Below the pieces are notes generated by a model. That model did not search any database. It worked only from the letters and a program-made list of their open reading frames with translations, and had not been told where the DNA came from. Shown piece by piece: positions 20,576 to 31,550 of a stretch of DNA of 64,000 nucleotides. Source of the stretch: Centrapalus pauciflorus (lineage: Eukaryota; Streptophyta; Magnoliopsida; Asterales; Asteraceae); assembly GCA_020465985.1 (NCBI GenBank), contig JAANYP010002035.1, positions 1 through 64,000 of the forward strand, read 5' to 3'. Position numbers and translations under genes: made by a program. Numbering within the stretch: the first letter of the stretch is position 1; every line of letters begins with the position of its first letter.

Positions 20576-23500
20576 ATGTCTGGAGGAGGAATGACACCTG
20601 AAGAGACGAGAGAAATGATGCTAGCCATGATGGCTGAGCAAAATCGGATGATTCAGGACCAGTTTCGGGCTCGAGATGAGGCCGAAGCTAAACGAAGAGA
20701 AGATAAGAGAAAGAATAAGGAAAGAGAGGGAAACGATGACGAGCAAGGTGACAACACTGGGTCATCAAATAAGCCCAGGGATTGTCGGTTTAAGGACTTC
20801 AAGGGAAATGGAGTCGTTGAGTTTACTGGGTTGGGTGATGCTGTTACTGCATTGGAGTGGATAACAGCTACAGAAAGGACTTTCCGAATCAGCGATTGTG
20901 CTGAGAAGGATATGGTCCGGTTCGCTACTGCCATGTTCACCAAAGATGCAATAATGTGGTGGAACTCGATGGTGAATGCACTAACAATGGAGAAGGTTGC
21001 TGTGATGAAATGGGCTGAGTTCACTGAAATTTTCACTCAGCAGTATTGCCCGGCCGATGAGCGCCGAAGATTGGAGGCTAAATTTATGACGTTGATTCAG
21101 GGGACTAAGTCTGTGTCCCAGTACGCTGTAGAGTTTACGAGGCTGAGTTTGTTCGCGCCTCATCAAGTGGATACCGAGGAAAGGAAAGTGACCAGGTTTG
21201 AGGCTGGTCTTGATTTGGAGATTCGAAGGGTGATGAGCAACGTACGCTACCCCACATTTGCTGGTTTACTAGAAGCCGCCCGGAATGTGGAACAGATCTT
21301 GGGTATGTCGGGATACGTGATGGGGTCCGCTGCTGCTTCAGCTAATCCAACTCAACCTTCACCACCGAAACGCCAACGCGAAGGAGGTTATTTTGGTCCT
21401 TCACGATCATCGCAGTACTCGCCGCAACAGTCCTTCCGTCGACAGTCTAGTTCTTCCGGTCGTGCTCGTGCATACTCTATCAACACTGAGCCACAGTATT
21501 GTAACAAGTGTCATCTGGAACATTTCGGCAAGTGCACCAACGGGCGTGCGTGTTTTTGCTGCGGAGAATTGGGCCACTTTCAGAATGAATGCCCACGGAG
21601 ATCTGATGCTTGCCATAAGTGTGGAGTATGGGGGCACTATAATCGGAATTGTCGAAAGAATACTCCAGCAGTTGCTGCTCCAACATCAACACGATCTTCA
21701 GGAGGTTCAAGCGGTGGTTCAGTTAACCGAGGTCGGGGACAGTCGCAAAGGGCACCGGCTCGTGCATTTCAGATTACTGCAGAAGAGGCTAGGGAAAACC
21801 CGGAGGTGGTCACGGGTATGTTTATTGTAAACTCTTTACCTGCACGAGTTCTTTTCGATTCGGGTGCCAATCGCTCGTTTGTATCTACTATGTTTGCACA
21901 ACAACTTGCCATGCCTTTGTCTAAGCTATCTGTTGTACTAGATATTGAAACTGCTAGCAACACCTTAGTCAAAGTAGATCATGCTTATCGTAACTGCACT
22001 TTAGTGATTGAAGATGTAGTCTTCAATTTGGACTTGATTCCGATCGAGTTTAGTGAATTTGATGTAATTATCGGGATGGATTGGTTGATAGAGAATGAAG
22101 CCCACATAGTATGTAAGAAGCGAATGATCAAGATAACTACTCCGGAGGGGCGTGAGATCTGTATTTATGGGGATAGGAGAAGTGGGGATCTGTGTTTGTT
22201 GACTGTTGCAAAAGCTCGAAAGCTTGTTGCAAAGGGATGTGACGCCTACCTGGCATATGCTATAGATGCCAAGGCTGAGAAGAAGACGTTGGCCGATGTG
22301 CCTGTTGTTTCACAATTCCCGGATGTGTTTCCGGAAGACTTGTCTGGCGTGCCGCCTGAGAGACAAGTGGAATTTAGAATTGATCTGATCCCTGGAGCTG
22401 CACCGGTAGCTCGTTCTCCTTATCGCCTTGCCCCAACCGAGATGAAAGAGATGATGACACAACTCCAGGAGTTGTTGGACAAGGGCTTTATACGACCAAG
22501 TTCATCGCCGTGGGGAGCCCCTGTTTTGTTTGTGAAAAAGAAGGATGGCACAATGCGAATGTGCATTGATTACCGGGAGTTGAATAAACTGACTGTTAAG
22601 AACAAGTATCCGCTGCCGAGGATAGACGATTTGTTCGATCAATTACATGGGGCGAGTGTCTTTTCTAAGATTGACTTGAGGTCGGGATATCATCAGTTAA
22701 AAGTTAGAGAGGAAGATGTGCCTAAGACAGCTTTTAGGACACGTTACGGGCATTACGAGTTTCTGGTCATGCCTTTTGGGTTGACCAATGCCCCGGCTGT
22801 TTTTATGGATTTAATGAACCGAGTTTGTAGACCGATGTTAGATAAGTCGGTGATTGTGTTCATCGACGATATTCTGGTATATTCAAAGTCTGAGGCCGAA
22901 CATGCTGATCATTTAAGGGAATTGCTGGAACTGCTAAGAAAAGAGAAGTTGTATGCCAAGTTCTCAAAATGTGAGTTTTGGCTACAACAGATTCAGTTTT
23001 TAGGGCATGTGATATCGGGGGCCGGAATTTCTGTAGATCGAGCTAAAGTAGAAGCGGTGAGAAATTGGGAGTCGCCTCGTTCAGCTACTGAAGTCAGAAG
23101 TTTTCTGGGGCTGGCGGGCTATTATCGGAGGTTTATTAAGGATTTTTCAAAGATTGCAGTCCCTTTAACTATGTTAACAAAGAAGAATGCACCTTTTGTC
23201 TGGGAAACCGTGCAGCAAGAGGCGTTTGATGTTTTGAAGAAGACGTTAAGTGAAGCACCGATACTTGCCCTACCAGAGGGCAATGAGGACTTTGTTGTAT
23301 ACACTGATGCTTCGAGGTTGGGACTTGGTGCAGTATTGATGCAACGTGGAAAAGTTATAGCTTATGCTTCGAGACAGTTAAAGCAACACGAGAAGAATTA
23401 TTCAACTCATGACTTGGAGTTGACTGCAGTTACGTTTGCATTAAAATTGTGGAGGCACTATCTATATGGGACTAAGTGTCAGTTATACACGGATCATAAG

Positions 23501-25147
23501 AGCCTGAAATACATTTTCAGCCAGAAAGAACTTAACATGAGACAGAGACGTTCGATGGAGCTAATAAAGGATTATGACTGTGAAATCCTTTACCATCCTG
23601 GAAAGGCTAACGTGGTAGCCGATGCTTTGAGTCGCAAAGCATATGCCAAGGATTGCTGTTACATGTTGACATCTACTATGTTAACATCCACTATTATTGA
23701 TGATGTCAAGGCCGCTCAAGAGGAAGCCTTGAAAGACGAGAATGTTGGTGCTGAAGATATAAGAGCACAGATTAAGGATATGGAAACAAGTGAATCGGGT
23801 TTGAAAGGTATATATGGGAGAATCTGGGTGCCAAAGTATGGAGGCATGAGAAATGTGATAATAGAAGAAGCTCATCAGTCAAAGTTTTCTGTACATCCCG
23901 GGAGCACAAAGATGTACAACGAGCTGAAAGCAGACTTCTGGTGGCCCGGATTAAAGAAAGATATCGGACAGTACGTGGAGAGATGCCGAACTTGTCGGTT
24001 AGTGAAAGCCGAACACCAGCAGCCTTACGGTAGTTTGCAACCGCTTCCCATCCCGGAATGGAAGTGGGAGCATATCACTATGGACTTTGTCACGAAGTTG
24101 CCAAAAACTAGGCGTCAACACGATGCAGTTTGGGTCATAGTGGATCGGTTAACTAAGTCCGCACACTTCATACCGATCCGGGAAAGCTATTCATTAGAGA
24201 AGTTGGCTCACATTTACATGGATGAGATCGTCGCTAGACATGGTGTACCGAAGTCCATAGTATCAGATCGAGACAGCCGATTTACTTCCAACTTCTGGTC
24301 GGCATTACAAGAAGGGTTAGGAACGAGGATTGCTATGAGTACGGCTTACCGTCCGCAAACCGATGGTCAAAGTGAAAGGACTATCCTGATACTTGAAGAT
24401 ATGATGCGGTCGTGTGTGTTGGACCTTGGTGGTAATTGGGATGACCATTTACCATTGATAGAATTTTCGTATAACAACAGTTACCATGCGACAATCAAGA
24501 AAGCGCCGTTTGAGGCATTGTATGGGAGAAGATGTAGGACTCCTACATGTTGGAGGGAAACCGGTGAAACGCCGATTGCTGGGCCGGCATTATTGCAAGA
24601 AACAAATGAAAAGATTCAATTGGTAAGACAGAATATGAAGGCGGCCCAAGATCGCCAGAAAAGTTATTACGATAGAAGGCACAAACCAATCAGCTTTGAG
24701 GTAAATGATTGGGGGTATTTGAAGGTGTCACCTATGAGAGGTGTTACACGTTTTGTAAAGAGAGGAAAGCTGGCTCCAAGATTTGTTGGGCCATTTAAGA
24801 TAATAGAAAAAGTTGGAAACCAGTCATATCGTTTAGAGTTGCCCGAAAAAATGTCGGGCATACACCCGGTGTTCCATGTGGGAAATCTCAGGAAGTCATT
24901 CACTGCCGAAAACGAAGATTGGGCAGATCACACTGAATTGCAAATTGATGAAAGGCTCCGGTATGTTGAAGAGCCGGAGTGTGTGTTAGACACGAAAGTG
25001 AAGAAATTGAGAAGTAAAGAGATAGAGATGGTGCTTGTTCGTTGGAAGCATCACAAAGGAGCAAATCATACGTGGGAGCCTAAGTCTGAGATGTTAAAGA
25101 AATATCCGCAACTTTTGGATCCGAGTAACTTCGAGGACGAAGTTTGA
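20576..25147 (+). CDS. Gag-Pol polyprotein of gypsy A1 (1,523 aa, intact)
   Basis: A single frame with no stop or frameshift, starting at the first ATG 204 bases after the PBS. Gag: charged coiled-coil start, capsid region (WWNSMVNAL, QQYCPADERRRLEAKF), then three zinc knuckles at about residues 308-358 (one short CX2CX3HX3C and two canonical CX2CX4HX4C). Protease: LFDSGANRSF near 426. RT: FIRPSSSPWGAPVLFVKKKDG near 645 and FIDD near 762. RNase H: YTDASRLGLGAVL near 907 and the DHKSLKYI segment. Integrase: H2C2 (HPGSTKMYNELK ... CRTCR) near 1,105; D at 1,168 (MDFVTKLP), D at 1,228 (SDRDSRF) and E at about 1,265 (TDGQSERT). A chromodomain-like tail (VRWKHHKGANHTWEP) lies near 1,487. All catalytic residues are present. 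It provides particle formation, reverse transcription and integration. Confidence 0.95.
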   Translation: MSGGGMTPEETREMMLAMMAEQNRMIQDQFRARDEAEAKRREDKRKNKEREGNDDEQGDNTGSSNKPRDCRFKDFKGNGVVEFTGLGDAVTALEWITATERTFRISDCAEKDMVRFATAMFTKDAIMWWNSMVNALTMEKVAVMKWAEFTEIFTQQYCPADERRRLEAKFMTLIQGTKSVSQYAVEFTRLSLFAPHQVDTEERKVTRFEAGLDLEIRRVMSNVRYPTFAGLLEAARNVEQILGMSGYVMGSAAASANPTQPSPPKRQREGGYFGPSRSSQYSPQQSFRRQSSSSGRARAYSINTEPQYCNKCHLEHFGKCTNGRACFCCGELGHFQNECPRRSDACHKCGVWGHYNRNCRKNTPAVAAPTSTRSSGGSSGGSVNRGRGQSQRAPARAFQITAEEARENPEVVTGMFIVNSLPARVLFDSGANRSFVSTMFAQQLAMPLSKLSVVLDIETASNTLVKVDHAYRNCTLVIEDVVFNLDLIPIEFSEFDVIIGMDWLIENEAHIVCKKRMIKITTPEGREICIYGDRRSGDLCLLTVAKARKLVAKGCDAYLAYAIDAKAEKKTLADVPVVSQFPDVFPEDLSGVPPERQVEFRIDLIPGAAPVARSPYRLAPTEMKEMMTQLQELLDKGFIRPSSSPWGAPVLFVKKKDGTMRMCIDYRELNKLTVKNKYPLPRIDDLFDQLHGASVFSKIDLRSGYHQLKVREEDVPKTAFRTRYGHYEFLVMPFGLTNAPAVFMDLMNRVCRPMLDKSVIVFIDDILVYSKSEAEHADHLRELLELLRKEKLYAKFSKCEFWLQQIQFLGHVISGAGISVDRAKVEAVRNWESPRSATEVRSFLGLAGYYRRFIKDFSKIAVPLTMLTKKNAPFVWETVQQEAFDVLKKTLSEAPILALPEGNEDFVVYTDASRLGLGAVLMQRGKVIAYASRQLKQHEKNYSTHDLELTAVTFALKLWRHYLYGTKCQLYTDHKSLKYIFSQKELNMRQRRSMELIKDYDCEILYHPGKANVVADALSRKAYAKDCCYMLTSTMLTSTIIDDVKAAQEEALKDENVGAEDIRAQIKDMETSESGLKGIYGRIWVPKYGGMRNVIIEEAHQSKFSVHPGSTKMYNELKADFWWPGLKKDIGQYVERCRTCRLVKAEHQQPYGSLQPLPIPEWKWEHITMDFVTKLPKTRRQHDAVWVIVDRLTKSAHFIPIRESYSLEKLAHIYMDEIVARHGVPKSIVSDRDSRFTSNFWSALQEGLGTRIAMSTAYRPQTDGQSERTILILEDMMRSCVLDLGGNWDDHLPLIEFSYNNSYHATIKKAPFEALYGRRCRTPTCWRETGETPIAGPALLQETNEKIQLVRQNMKAAQDRQKSYYDRRHKPISFEVNDWGYLKVSPMRGVTRFVKRGKLAPRFVGPFKIIEKVGNQSYRLELPEKMSGIHPVFHVGNLRKSFTAENEDWADHTELQIDERLRYVEEPECVLDTKVKKLRSKEIEMVLVRWKHHKGANHTWEPKSEMLKKYPQLLDPSNFEDEV

Positions 25148-25165
25148 GCGTGGTGGAGCCCATGC

Positions 25166-27431
25166 TGTAACATCCTCGGATTTAAATTATTGTATTTGAA
25201 GTTATTAAGTTTAAATTTGTAAATTAAGTTGTTACGAAAATGATTATGTATTTGGATTATGAAAGTCGGTTGCTATTTTGAGAAATTATGAAGCTTGGAA
25301 ATTTTGAATTATTATTATGATTTATAATTGTTAGTAAGGGTAAAACTAAGACTAGATCAGTATTTATTGGAACCGGATAAGTTGAGGGGCTAAAAGTGTC
25401 CAAAGTTGAAATTATGGAATAAAAGGCCCTTAGTCTTTCATTTTGAACTATCTCATTCTCTCTCTATAACCCAAGCTCTCTCTCTCTAGAAATCTCTCTA
25501 AAAATCTCTGATATTTCCTACTGGAATTCGAATTTGTGGAACCAAATTCGTGAATCAAGGCTGAATATAAACAAGATTCAAGTGAATTTAAGGTAAGAAA
25601 CCCATTTTTTAAGTTTTGAATTTGAATTTTGGAGAGAAAAGATGAAATTCGGATTTATAAACTGAGAAATTGTTGATGCATGTGTGTTAAATCAGTGGAG
25701 AATCGATTGTTGAACATCACTGAAGCATCTGAAACAAGAATCATCGGTTAATTCGTCCTAAAAGGTTAGAAATCTTAATTTTTGTAAGTTTTTAGTGTTC
25801 TTGAGGTTTTTCTTCAATTTTGATCCAATCTGGACGAATTAGAATGTTATGGATGTGAAAAATGATGTAGAAATGTTCAATATATGTTAGTATAGTATTA
25901 TTTTGGATTGCATGTTGATAGGAATGAATTTATGGAAATTTTAGTGCAAAACCCGTAGCTGCGAAATAGCAAACCTGCTAGTGAACTCGGCGAGTTCATG
26001 AGGAACTCGGCGAGTACTGAAGAACAGATGAATAAATCTTCATAAAAATTCATAAGTGTTGGATCCGAATTCGGTTGGGACCCGAATTCGGATAAGATCC
26101 GAAATTCGGATAGGACCGAAGTCAAAAACTAAGAACCGAACTCGGAGGGTCCGAATTCAGATGGGTCAACCCGAACTCGGATGGGTCAACCTAATCCGGA
26201 TGTGTCCGAAATTCAACTAAGGGTCCGAAATTCGGACAGGAACTCGGCGAGTTCCATGAGCCTACTCGGCGAGTTCTATGAGTTTTGGGGTAATTCGGAT
26301 GGGTTTAAAAGGACCCGAATTAATGGACAATTAAACACACTTTTGGAATATCTTGTGTACTATAATAAGGCATATAATGGAGGGTTAATTGGGAATAATA
26401 ACAACTTGAATAACGGTATATAAAATGAGTTTTGGATGATGTTTCCGAATGTTGTAGCACTTTATTGTATACAAGTTGATGGTAAATTGTTAAAGAACAT
26501 ATAATGATAATATGTTTTCATTATGGAAATGAAACAGGTCCCTTGTGGTGTTGTTTAACCCACAGTGGGATACTTGGTTGATCCGGTTGAAATTTCGAGG
26601 AGAAATAATATTGCTAAAAGATTAATAACGCACCCACTGTGAGTACCTTTGATTTTAACATTGCTGCATCTGCATTATGTTTGCATTGCCTGCTGAGGCA
26701 TGTTGTTTCATATTCGTTTGGCATTCTACTAACATGCGTATATGTTGATGCACATTCATACTTGTTGCATGTCCGTTCATTTGTTGTGCATCCTTTTCGA
26801 TGGACCTGCGTGGTCGCATCTGTACTCTGATGTTACTGTGCTATATGACCAAGAGTTTGACACCTCTGTGGTCAGGATAGACAGTAGGTCATCCCCGATG
26901 TAATGTCTGCCTCAGATGGTTGGTTATTCTTATGCCGAGTGTCAGCTCGAAGGAGCTGCGGCTCGGGTTTGCGTACTTGGAGTACGTGTGGGGTATACGG
27001 TATGTGTTACCGCGGTTACCCTGGGTGGCATCATAATGATTTGTAGAATGTGTAAAATCATATGGTATTCACTAAGCTTTAGCTTACCCCTTCAGTTGTT
27101 GAATTTTTACAGGAAAAGGAAAATCCGCTGCGGGACCGTCTAGCTAAGTTATCAGTTGAAGTGACTTGAAGATTTCCACTGTTTATCTTGGTATTTGTTC
27201 TATGGAAACAATGTTGTAATAATTTTGGGGATGATGTAATACATTTGGATTTGTAGACTTAGATGTGTAACCTTTGTAGCACCGTAGGGTGTTAGACTCT
27301 GTTGTAATACTTTTATTTATGTATTTTGCTTCCGCACTTTAATTAAGTTATCAGATCATTATGTTATCTGTTTGTTGGTGATTAATCCTGGGTGAATTGT
27401 AATTGGTGGTTAATGTGGCGAGCGCATCACA
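25166..27431 (+). repeat. 3' LTR of gypsy A1 (2,266 bp)
   Basis: Starts TGTAACATCC 18 bases after the gag-pol stop and ends GCATCACA, followed by the TSD AAGTA. The upstream purine-rich GTGGTGGAGCCCATGC is a poor PPT compared with the other elements. It is near-identical to the 5' LTR, with most differences between about 26,560 and 26,800. Confidence 0.93.
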
Positions 27432-27436
27432 AAGTA

Positions 27437-28108
27437 TTATATGTTTAATTCTTAATATATTATTCATTGATTTATTAGTTAAAATATAAATGAATGATAA
27501 TATTTTTATTAGATTATGAAATATTTCGTAATTTTATCACACTGAGCATATCTAAAATGTAATTTCATTTAAAAAATTAAAATGATTATTATTAAATCAA
27601 ACTATATTATTATTTAATTTATTTATTTTGATAAGTTGAGTCTATTTAAATAAAGACTCATGTCATAAATGATTTCCTGTATAAAGTATTCAAATTCAAT
27701 ATAACAAATTACAATGATCTTATTTTGGATCAAAATATATAATTTTGTATTTACTTTATTTAATTTGATAAGTTGCATCATACGTTACTATATTTCATAT
27801 AATAAACTAGAATGATATTTATTTAGATCATGATAATTTCCTTTTATTTTAATTTGATTTTATAAGTTAAGTCATATAACAATAAAATCCATGAAATAAG
27901 GTATATTGATAATTTATTTAGATCAAAATAATTTATTTTATTAATTAATACAAAAAATAACATGGATTATCGAGTTGATAGGAATATATAATATTAAGTC
28001 ATTGATTTAATATGCTTAATACCAATAAACGACATGACAATCATTTTGTGTCAACGGACATTTATTTCCATTTAATATACATCATATATTTATTTAATTA
28101 AAGACAAG
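27437..28108. other. AT-rich stretch with degenerate repeats, left of gypsy B
   Basis: No gene. A motif like TTTGATAAGTTGNGTC recurs near 27,626, 27,765 and 27,855, each followed by similar words (ATAACAA, AGATCA, ATAATTT). This suggests two or three decayed tandem units of about 95-140 bp. No LTR end and no PBS is present here, although a 5' LTR of gypsy B would be expected. It may be the 5' leader of gypsy B or unrelated DNA. Confidence 0.5.
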
Positions 28109-28279
28109 ATGATGTATGCACCCCGAAAGAGGGTTAACCAGCATGCCCTCACCATCCAACAGGATGGCCTGGATGAGCTTCGGTAGCGACTAGCCGAAAG
28201 CGAGGCTCGGAACGAGGAGCTGACTCAGCGACTCAACGCGTTGGAGAAGGGAGAGACCCCTGATCACTCCCACACTTAG
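28109..28279 (+). pseudogene. Small coiled-coil reading frame ahead of the gag of gypsy B
   Basis: ATGATG at 28,109 opens a 56-codon frame ending TAG at 28,277-28,279, interrupted only by a TAG at 28,184-28,186 (codon 26). The product begins MMYAPRKRVNQHAL and its second half (RLAESEARNEELTQRLNALE) is an ideal charged coiled coil with leucines at heptad spacing. GC content is clearly higher than the surrounding AT-rich sequence. It ends about 230 bases before gag. I do not recognise it. It could be a short upstream ORF, or an N-terminal exon of gag separated by an intron (in-frame AT-rich DNA follows). Confidence 0.5.
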
Positions 28280-28508
28280 TACCCTTTATCTATCTTTGTA
28301 ATATTAAGAAAAATATTATGTAATAGTGTAGGACAAAAATTTTCGGGTAATAACCCGCCCCATTGTAACAAAGTTATGAATGATTAATGAATATTGCAAG
28401 TTATTTATGAAATTGTGTTTGATGATTATAGTGTTATGCCTTAATAAAAATTTAAATCTTTAAGATTCAACTTCTTACACTATGCTCTTTTCTTTAAACT
28501 TTAAGATA

Positions 28509-29520
28509 ATGCCGCCAAGAAGAGCCATGAACGCTGCAGAAATTGAGGAATTAGTCGCACAAAGAGTGGCCGCCGCTACAGCCACTTATGAGACCAACCG
28601 AAACAGTTCTGCCAATGGAGATGGTGGTGCTAGCCGCACCACGAGAGGTACTGAAACCCACCCAAAAGGTTGTGGTATTAAGGGGTTTTTGAGTTGCAAG
28701 CCCCAATACTTAAACGGAACTGAAGGAGCCGTCAGATTGGTACGATGGTTTGAAAAATTGGAGTCTGTCTTCCGTGTTAGCAGATGTGTTGAAGGAGACA
28801 AGGTGAAATCGCCACACACACTCTGCAAGATAGCGCCTTGACATGGTGGAACTCGTATACCCAGTCTGTGGGGATTGATGCAGCTTACCAACTCGCCTGG
28901 ACCGAGTTAAAACAAATGATGACCGACGGGTATTGCCCGAGAAATGAACTACAGAAGATGGAGTCATAGTTTTGGAATCTGGCTATGAAAGGAACGGATG
29001 TAGCTGGGTACACCAACCGATTCCATGAACTAAGCATTCCGTGCCCACAGATGGTAACCCCTGAATATAAGAAAATTGAGCGTTACATTTGGGGACTCGC
29101 TCCTCAGATTCAAGGCAATGTCACTGCCTCCAACCCAACCACCATTCAGGACGCCATCAGAATGGCCAACAACCTTATGGATCAAGTGTCCCGGAGAATT
29201 GAAGCCAATGCCGGGGAAAACAAGAGGAAATGGGAGGACAAGTCTGGAAAGAATACGGGCTCACAATCCAAGAAGCCCAAAACCATCAAGGCTTAAGTAA
29301 CGGGAGTCGAGACAAGGAAAGGCTACACAGGTAAAAAGCCATTCTGCACCCAATGCACCTACCATCACAACAAGGGTCCCTGCCCAACCCCTTGTGGAAA
29401 ATGCAAACGTCTTGGTCATTTGGCCAAGGACTGTAAATTTGGTACCCCGGTAACAATGGCGGCAATCAGAGAGGCTGCTATGAATGTGGAGCTGCCGGGC
29501 ACTTCAGGAGTGAGTACCCG
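28509..29520 (+). pseudogene. gag of gypsy B (frameshifted, two stops)
   Basis: Starts MPPRRAMNAAEIEELVAQRV at 28,509 (an upstream in-frame ATG exists at 28,482). The retrotrans_gag region runs through the GIKGFLSCKP, VRWFEKLESVF and TWWNSYTQSVG segments. A frameshift at about 28,810 and a TAG at about 28,966 (where GAG is expected) break it. The capsid part continues 28,985-29,290 to another TAA. Zinc knuckles follow: CGKCKRLGHLAKDC near 29,396, and CYECGAAGHFRSEY near 29,480, whose last cysteine is mutated to tyrosine. Confidence 0.85.
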
Positions 29521-29523
29521 AAG

Positions 29524-30252
29524 TTGAAAAACGGTGGAGGAGCTCAGGGGAGAGCTTTTGTATTAGGAGCAGGTGATGCTCGTCAGGATCCCCATGTGGT
29601 ATCAGGTACGTTTCTTTTAAATGACATTTACGCTTACGTACTCTTTGATACTGGGGCTGATATGAGCTCTATATCTGATAAGTTTAGTAAGCAATTGAAT
29701 GCCACTCCTTTTCCCTTAGACAACTCTTATACTATAGAGCTGGCTGACGGCAAAATAATAGAGGCAAGTAGTATTATTAAGGAATGCACACTGAAGCTGG
29801 CAGATCATCCCTTTAAGATACACTTGATACCTATAGAACTCGGAAGTTTTGATGTAGTAATTGGTATGGATTGGTTGTCACACAATCATGCCGAGATTTT
29901 GTGCGGTAAGAAAGTGGTACGGATACCACTCCACAAGAAGTAGGTCCTAACAGTCCAAGGGGAAAGAAAGAATCGTCAGCTGAATGTGATATCCGGCCTA
30001 AGGACATTAAAATGCCTTAGGAAAGGTTGCCATGCAGTATTACTACAGATTGCAGAAAAAGAGTCGGAGGAGAAACGATTCGAGGATATTCCAGTGGTTT
30101 GTGACTATCTGAAGGTCTTCCCGGAAGATTTGCCTGGGCTTCCGCCAGCTAGGCAAGTGGAGTTCCAAATCGACTTGGTGCCGGGAGCTGCACCGGTCGC
30201 AAGAGCCCCATATAGACTCGCTCCTTCTGAAATCCAAAAGCTATCCAATTAA
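29524..30252 (+). pseudogene. Protease region of gypsy B
   Basis: The aspartic protease fold has LFDTGADMSSIS (active-site DTG at about 29,647) and IGMDWLSHNHAEI downstream. A TAG at 29,941-29,943 and a TAA at 30,250-30,252 interrupt the path into RT. The linker VFPEDLPGLPPARQVEF is conserved with gypsy A. Confidence 0.85.
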
Positions 30253-31488
30253 CTACAAGAGTTAATGGATAAACGATTCATTCGACCAAGTTCCTCACCT
30301 TGGGGAGCTCCGGTCATATTTGTGAAAAATAAAGACGGATCCTTCAGAATGTGCATAGACTACCGAGAGCTAAACAAGGTAACGGTAAAGAACCGCTACC
30401 CCCTTCCCAGAATTGACGACCTGTTTGACCAAGTACAGGGATCTAGCTTCTACTCTAAGATTGATTTGCGATCCGGTTATCATCAAGTAAAGGTTCGGGA
30501 ATAAGACATTCCCAAGACAGCGTTCAGAACTCGTTATGGACATTACGAATTTCTGGTGATGCCATTCGGTTTGACCAACGCACCAGCCGTATTCATGGAC
30601 CTCATGAATCGAGTGTGTAAACCGTATTTGGACAAATTTGTAATAGTGTTCATAGACGATATCCTCATCTATTCCAGAAATAAGGAGGAGCACGACCAAC
30701 ATCTCAAGCTGGTCTTGGAGTTGTTAGAGAAGGAACAGTTATACGCCAAATTTTCAAAATGTGAATTTTGGTTGCGAGAAGTTAAATTCCTTGGACATGT
30801 GATCAACAGCCAGGGAATCCAAGTTGATCCATCAAAAATCGAGGCCATAAAGAACTGGGCAACTCCTAGAACTCCCACAGAAATCCACCAATTTCTAGGA
30901 CTTGCCGGCTATTATAGGCGATTTATTGAAAACTTCTCAAAGATAGGAGGTTCCCTAACAGAGCTGACTCGGAAAGATGTAAAGTATATATGGGTTGAAG
31001 AGCAGGAAAAGGCGTTTCAACAATTAAAGCAAAGATTGTGTAGTGCTCCAATTCTGTCCTTACCTGAAGGGACAGAAAAATTAGTGGTCTACTGTGATGC
31101 CTCACACAATGGATTAGGTTGTGTGCTCATGCAAAAGGATAAAGTTATTGCTTACGCATCACGACAACTCAAAATCCACGAGGTAAACTATACGACTCAT
31201 GACTTGGAGCTCGGAGCAGTGGTGTTTGCACTTAAAATATGGAGGCACTACCTGTACGGAACTAAGTGCACGGTGTTCACAGACCATAAAAGCCTTCAGC
31301 ATATTCTGAATCAGAAAGAGTTAAATATGATGCAACGTCGTTGGGTTGAGCTGCTTAGCGATTACGACTGCGAGATTCGTTATCATCCGGGGAAGGCGAA
31401 TGTTGTAGCTGATGCCCTGACCCGAAAGGAATGGGTTAAACCATTGAGAGTCCGAGTTTTGGTCATGACTATATACAGTCAAACCTAA
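30253..31488 (+). pseudogene. RT and RNase H of gypsy B
   Basis: RT motifs: FIRPSSSPWGAPVIFVK, MCIDYRELNKVT, LRSGYHQVKV, then a TAA at 30,502-30,504 in place of the expected Glu codon; the frame resumes with MPFGLTNAPAVF and the catalytic FIDDILIYS near 30,650. RNase H: YCDASHNGLGCVL, THDLELGAVVFALK and TDHKSLQHI. A frame change near 31,440-31,490 separates it from integrase. The catalytic residues themselves are conserved. Confidence 0.9.
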
Positions 31489-31550
31489 ACTCTCAAGTCC
31501 GCGAGGCACAAGAAGAAGCAGTCAAGGAGGCTAATCTACTGGATGAAGCC

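Larger units (their letters stand above)
18092..27431 (+). mobile_element. Complete Ty3/gypsy retrotransposon 'gypsy A1' (9.3 kb)
   Basis: Two LTRs (18,092-20,355 and 25,166-27,431), PBS, one long gag-pol and a perfect 5-bp TSD AAGTA (18,087-18,091 and 27,432-27,436). The order RT-RNase H-INT defines Ty3/gypsy. Long LTRs and the C-terminal domain point to a Tekay/Del-like chromovirus (inference). The LTRs differ at about 30 positions by eye, roughly 1.3%, so the insertion is young. With an uninterrupted polyprotein it is the one plausibly autonomous element in the window. Confidence 0.95.

Noticed and set aside
20653..21036. 127-codon antisense frame within gypsy A1 gag
   Set aside because: It is a shadow of the gag codons and appears in A2 for the same reason; no independent evidence of coding.
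28820..28967. Antisense frames over gypsy B gag
   Set aside because: Shadows of the gag codons; no motif.
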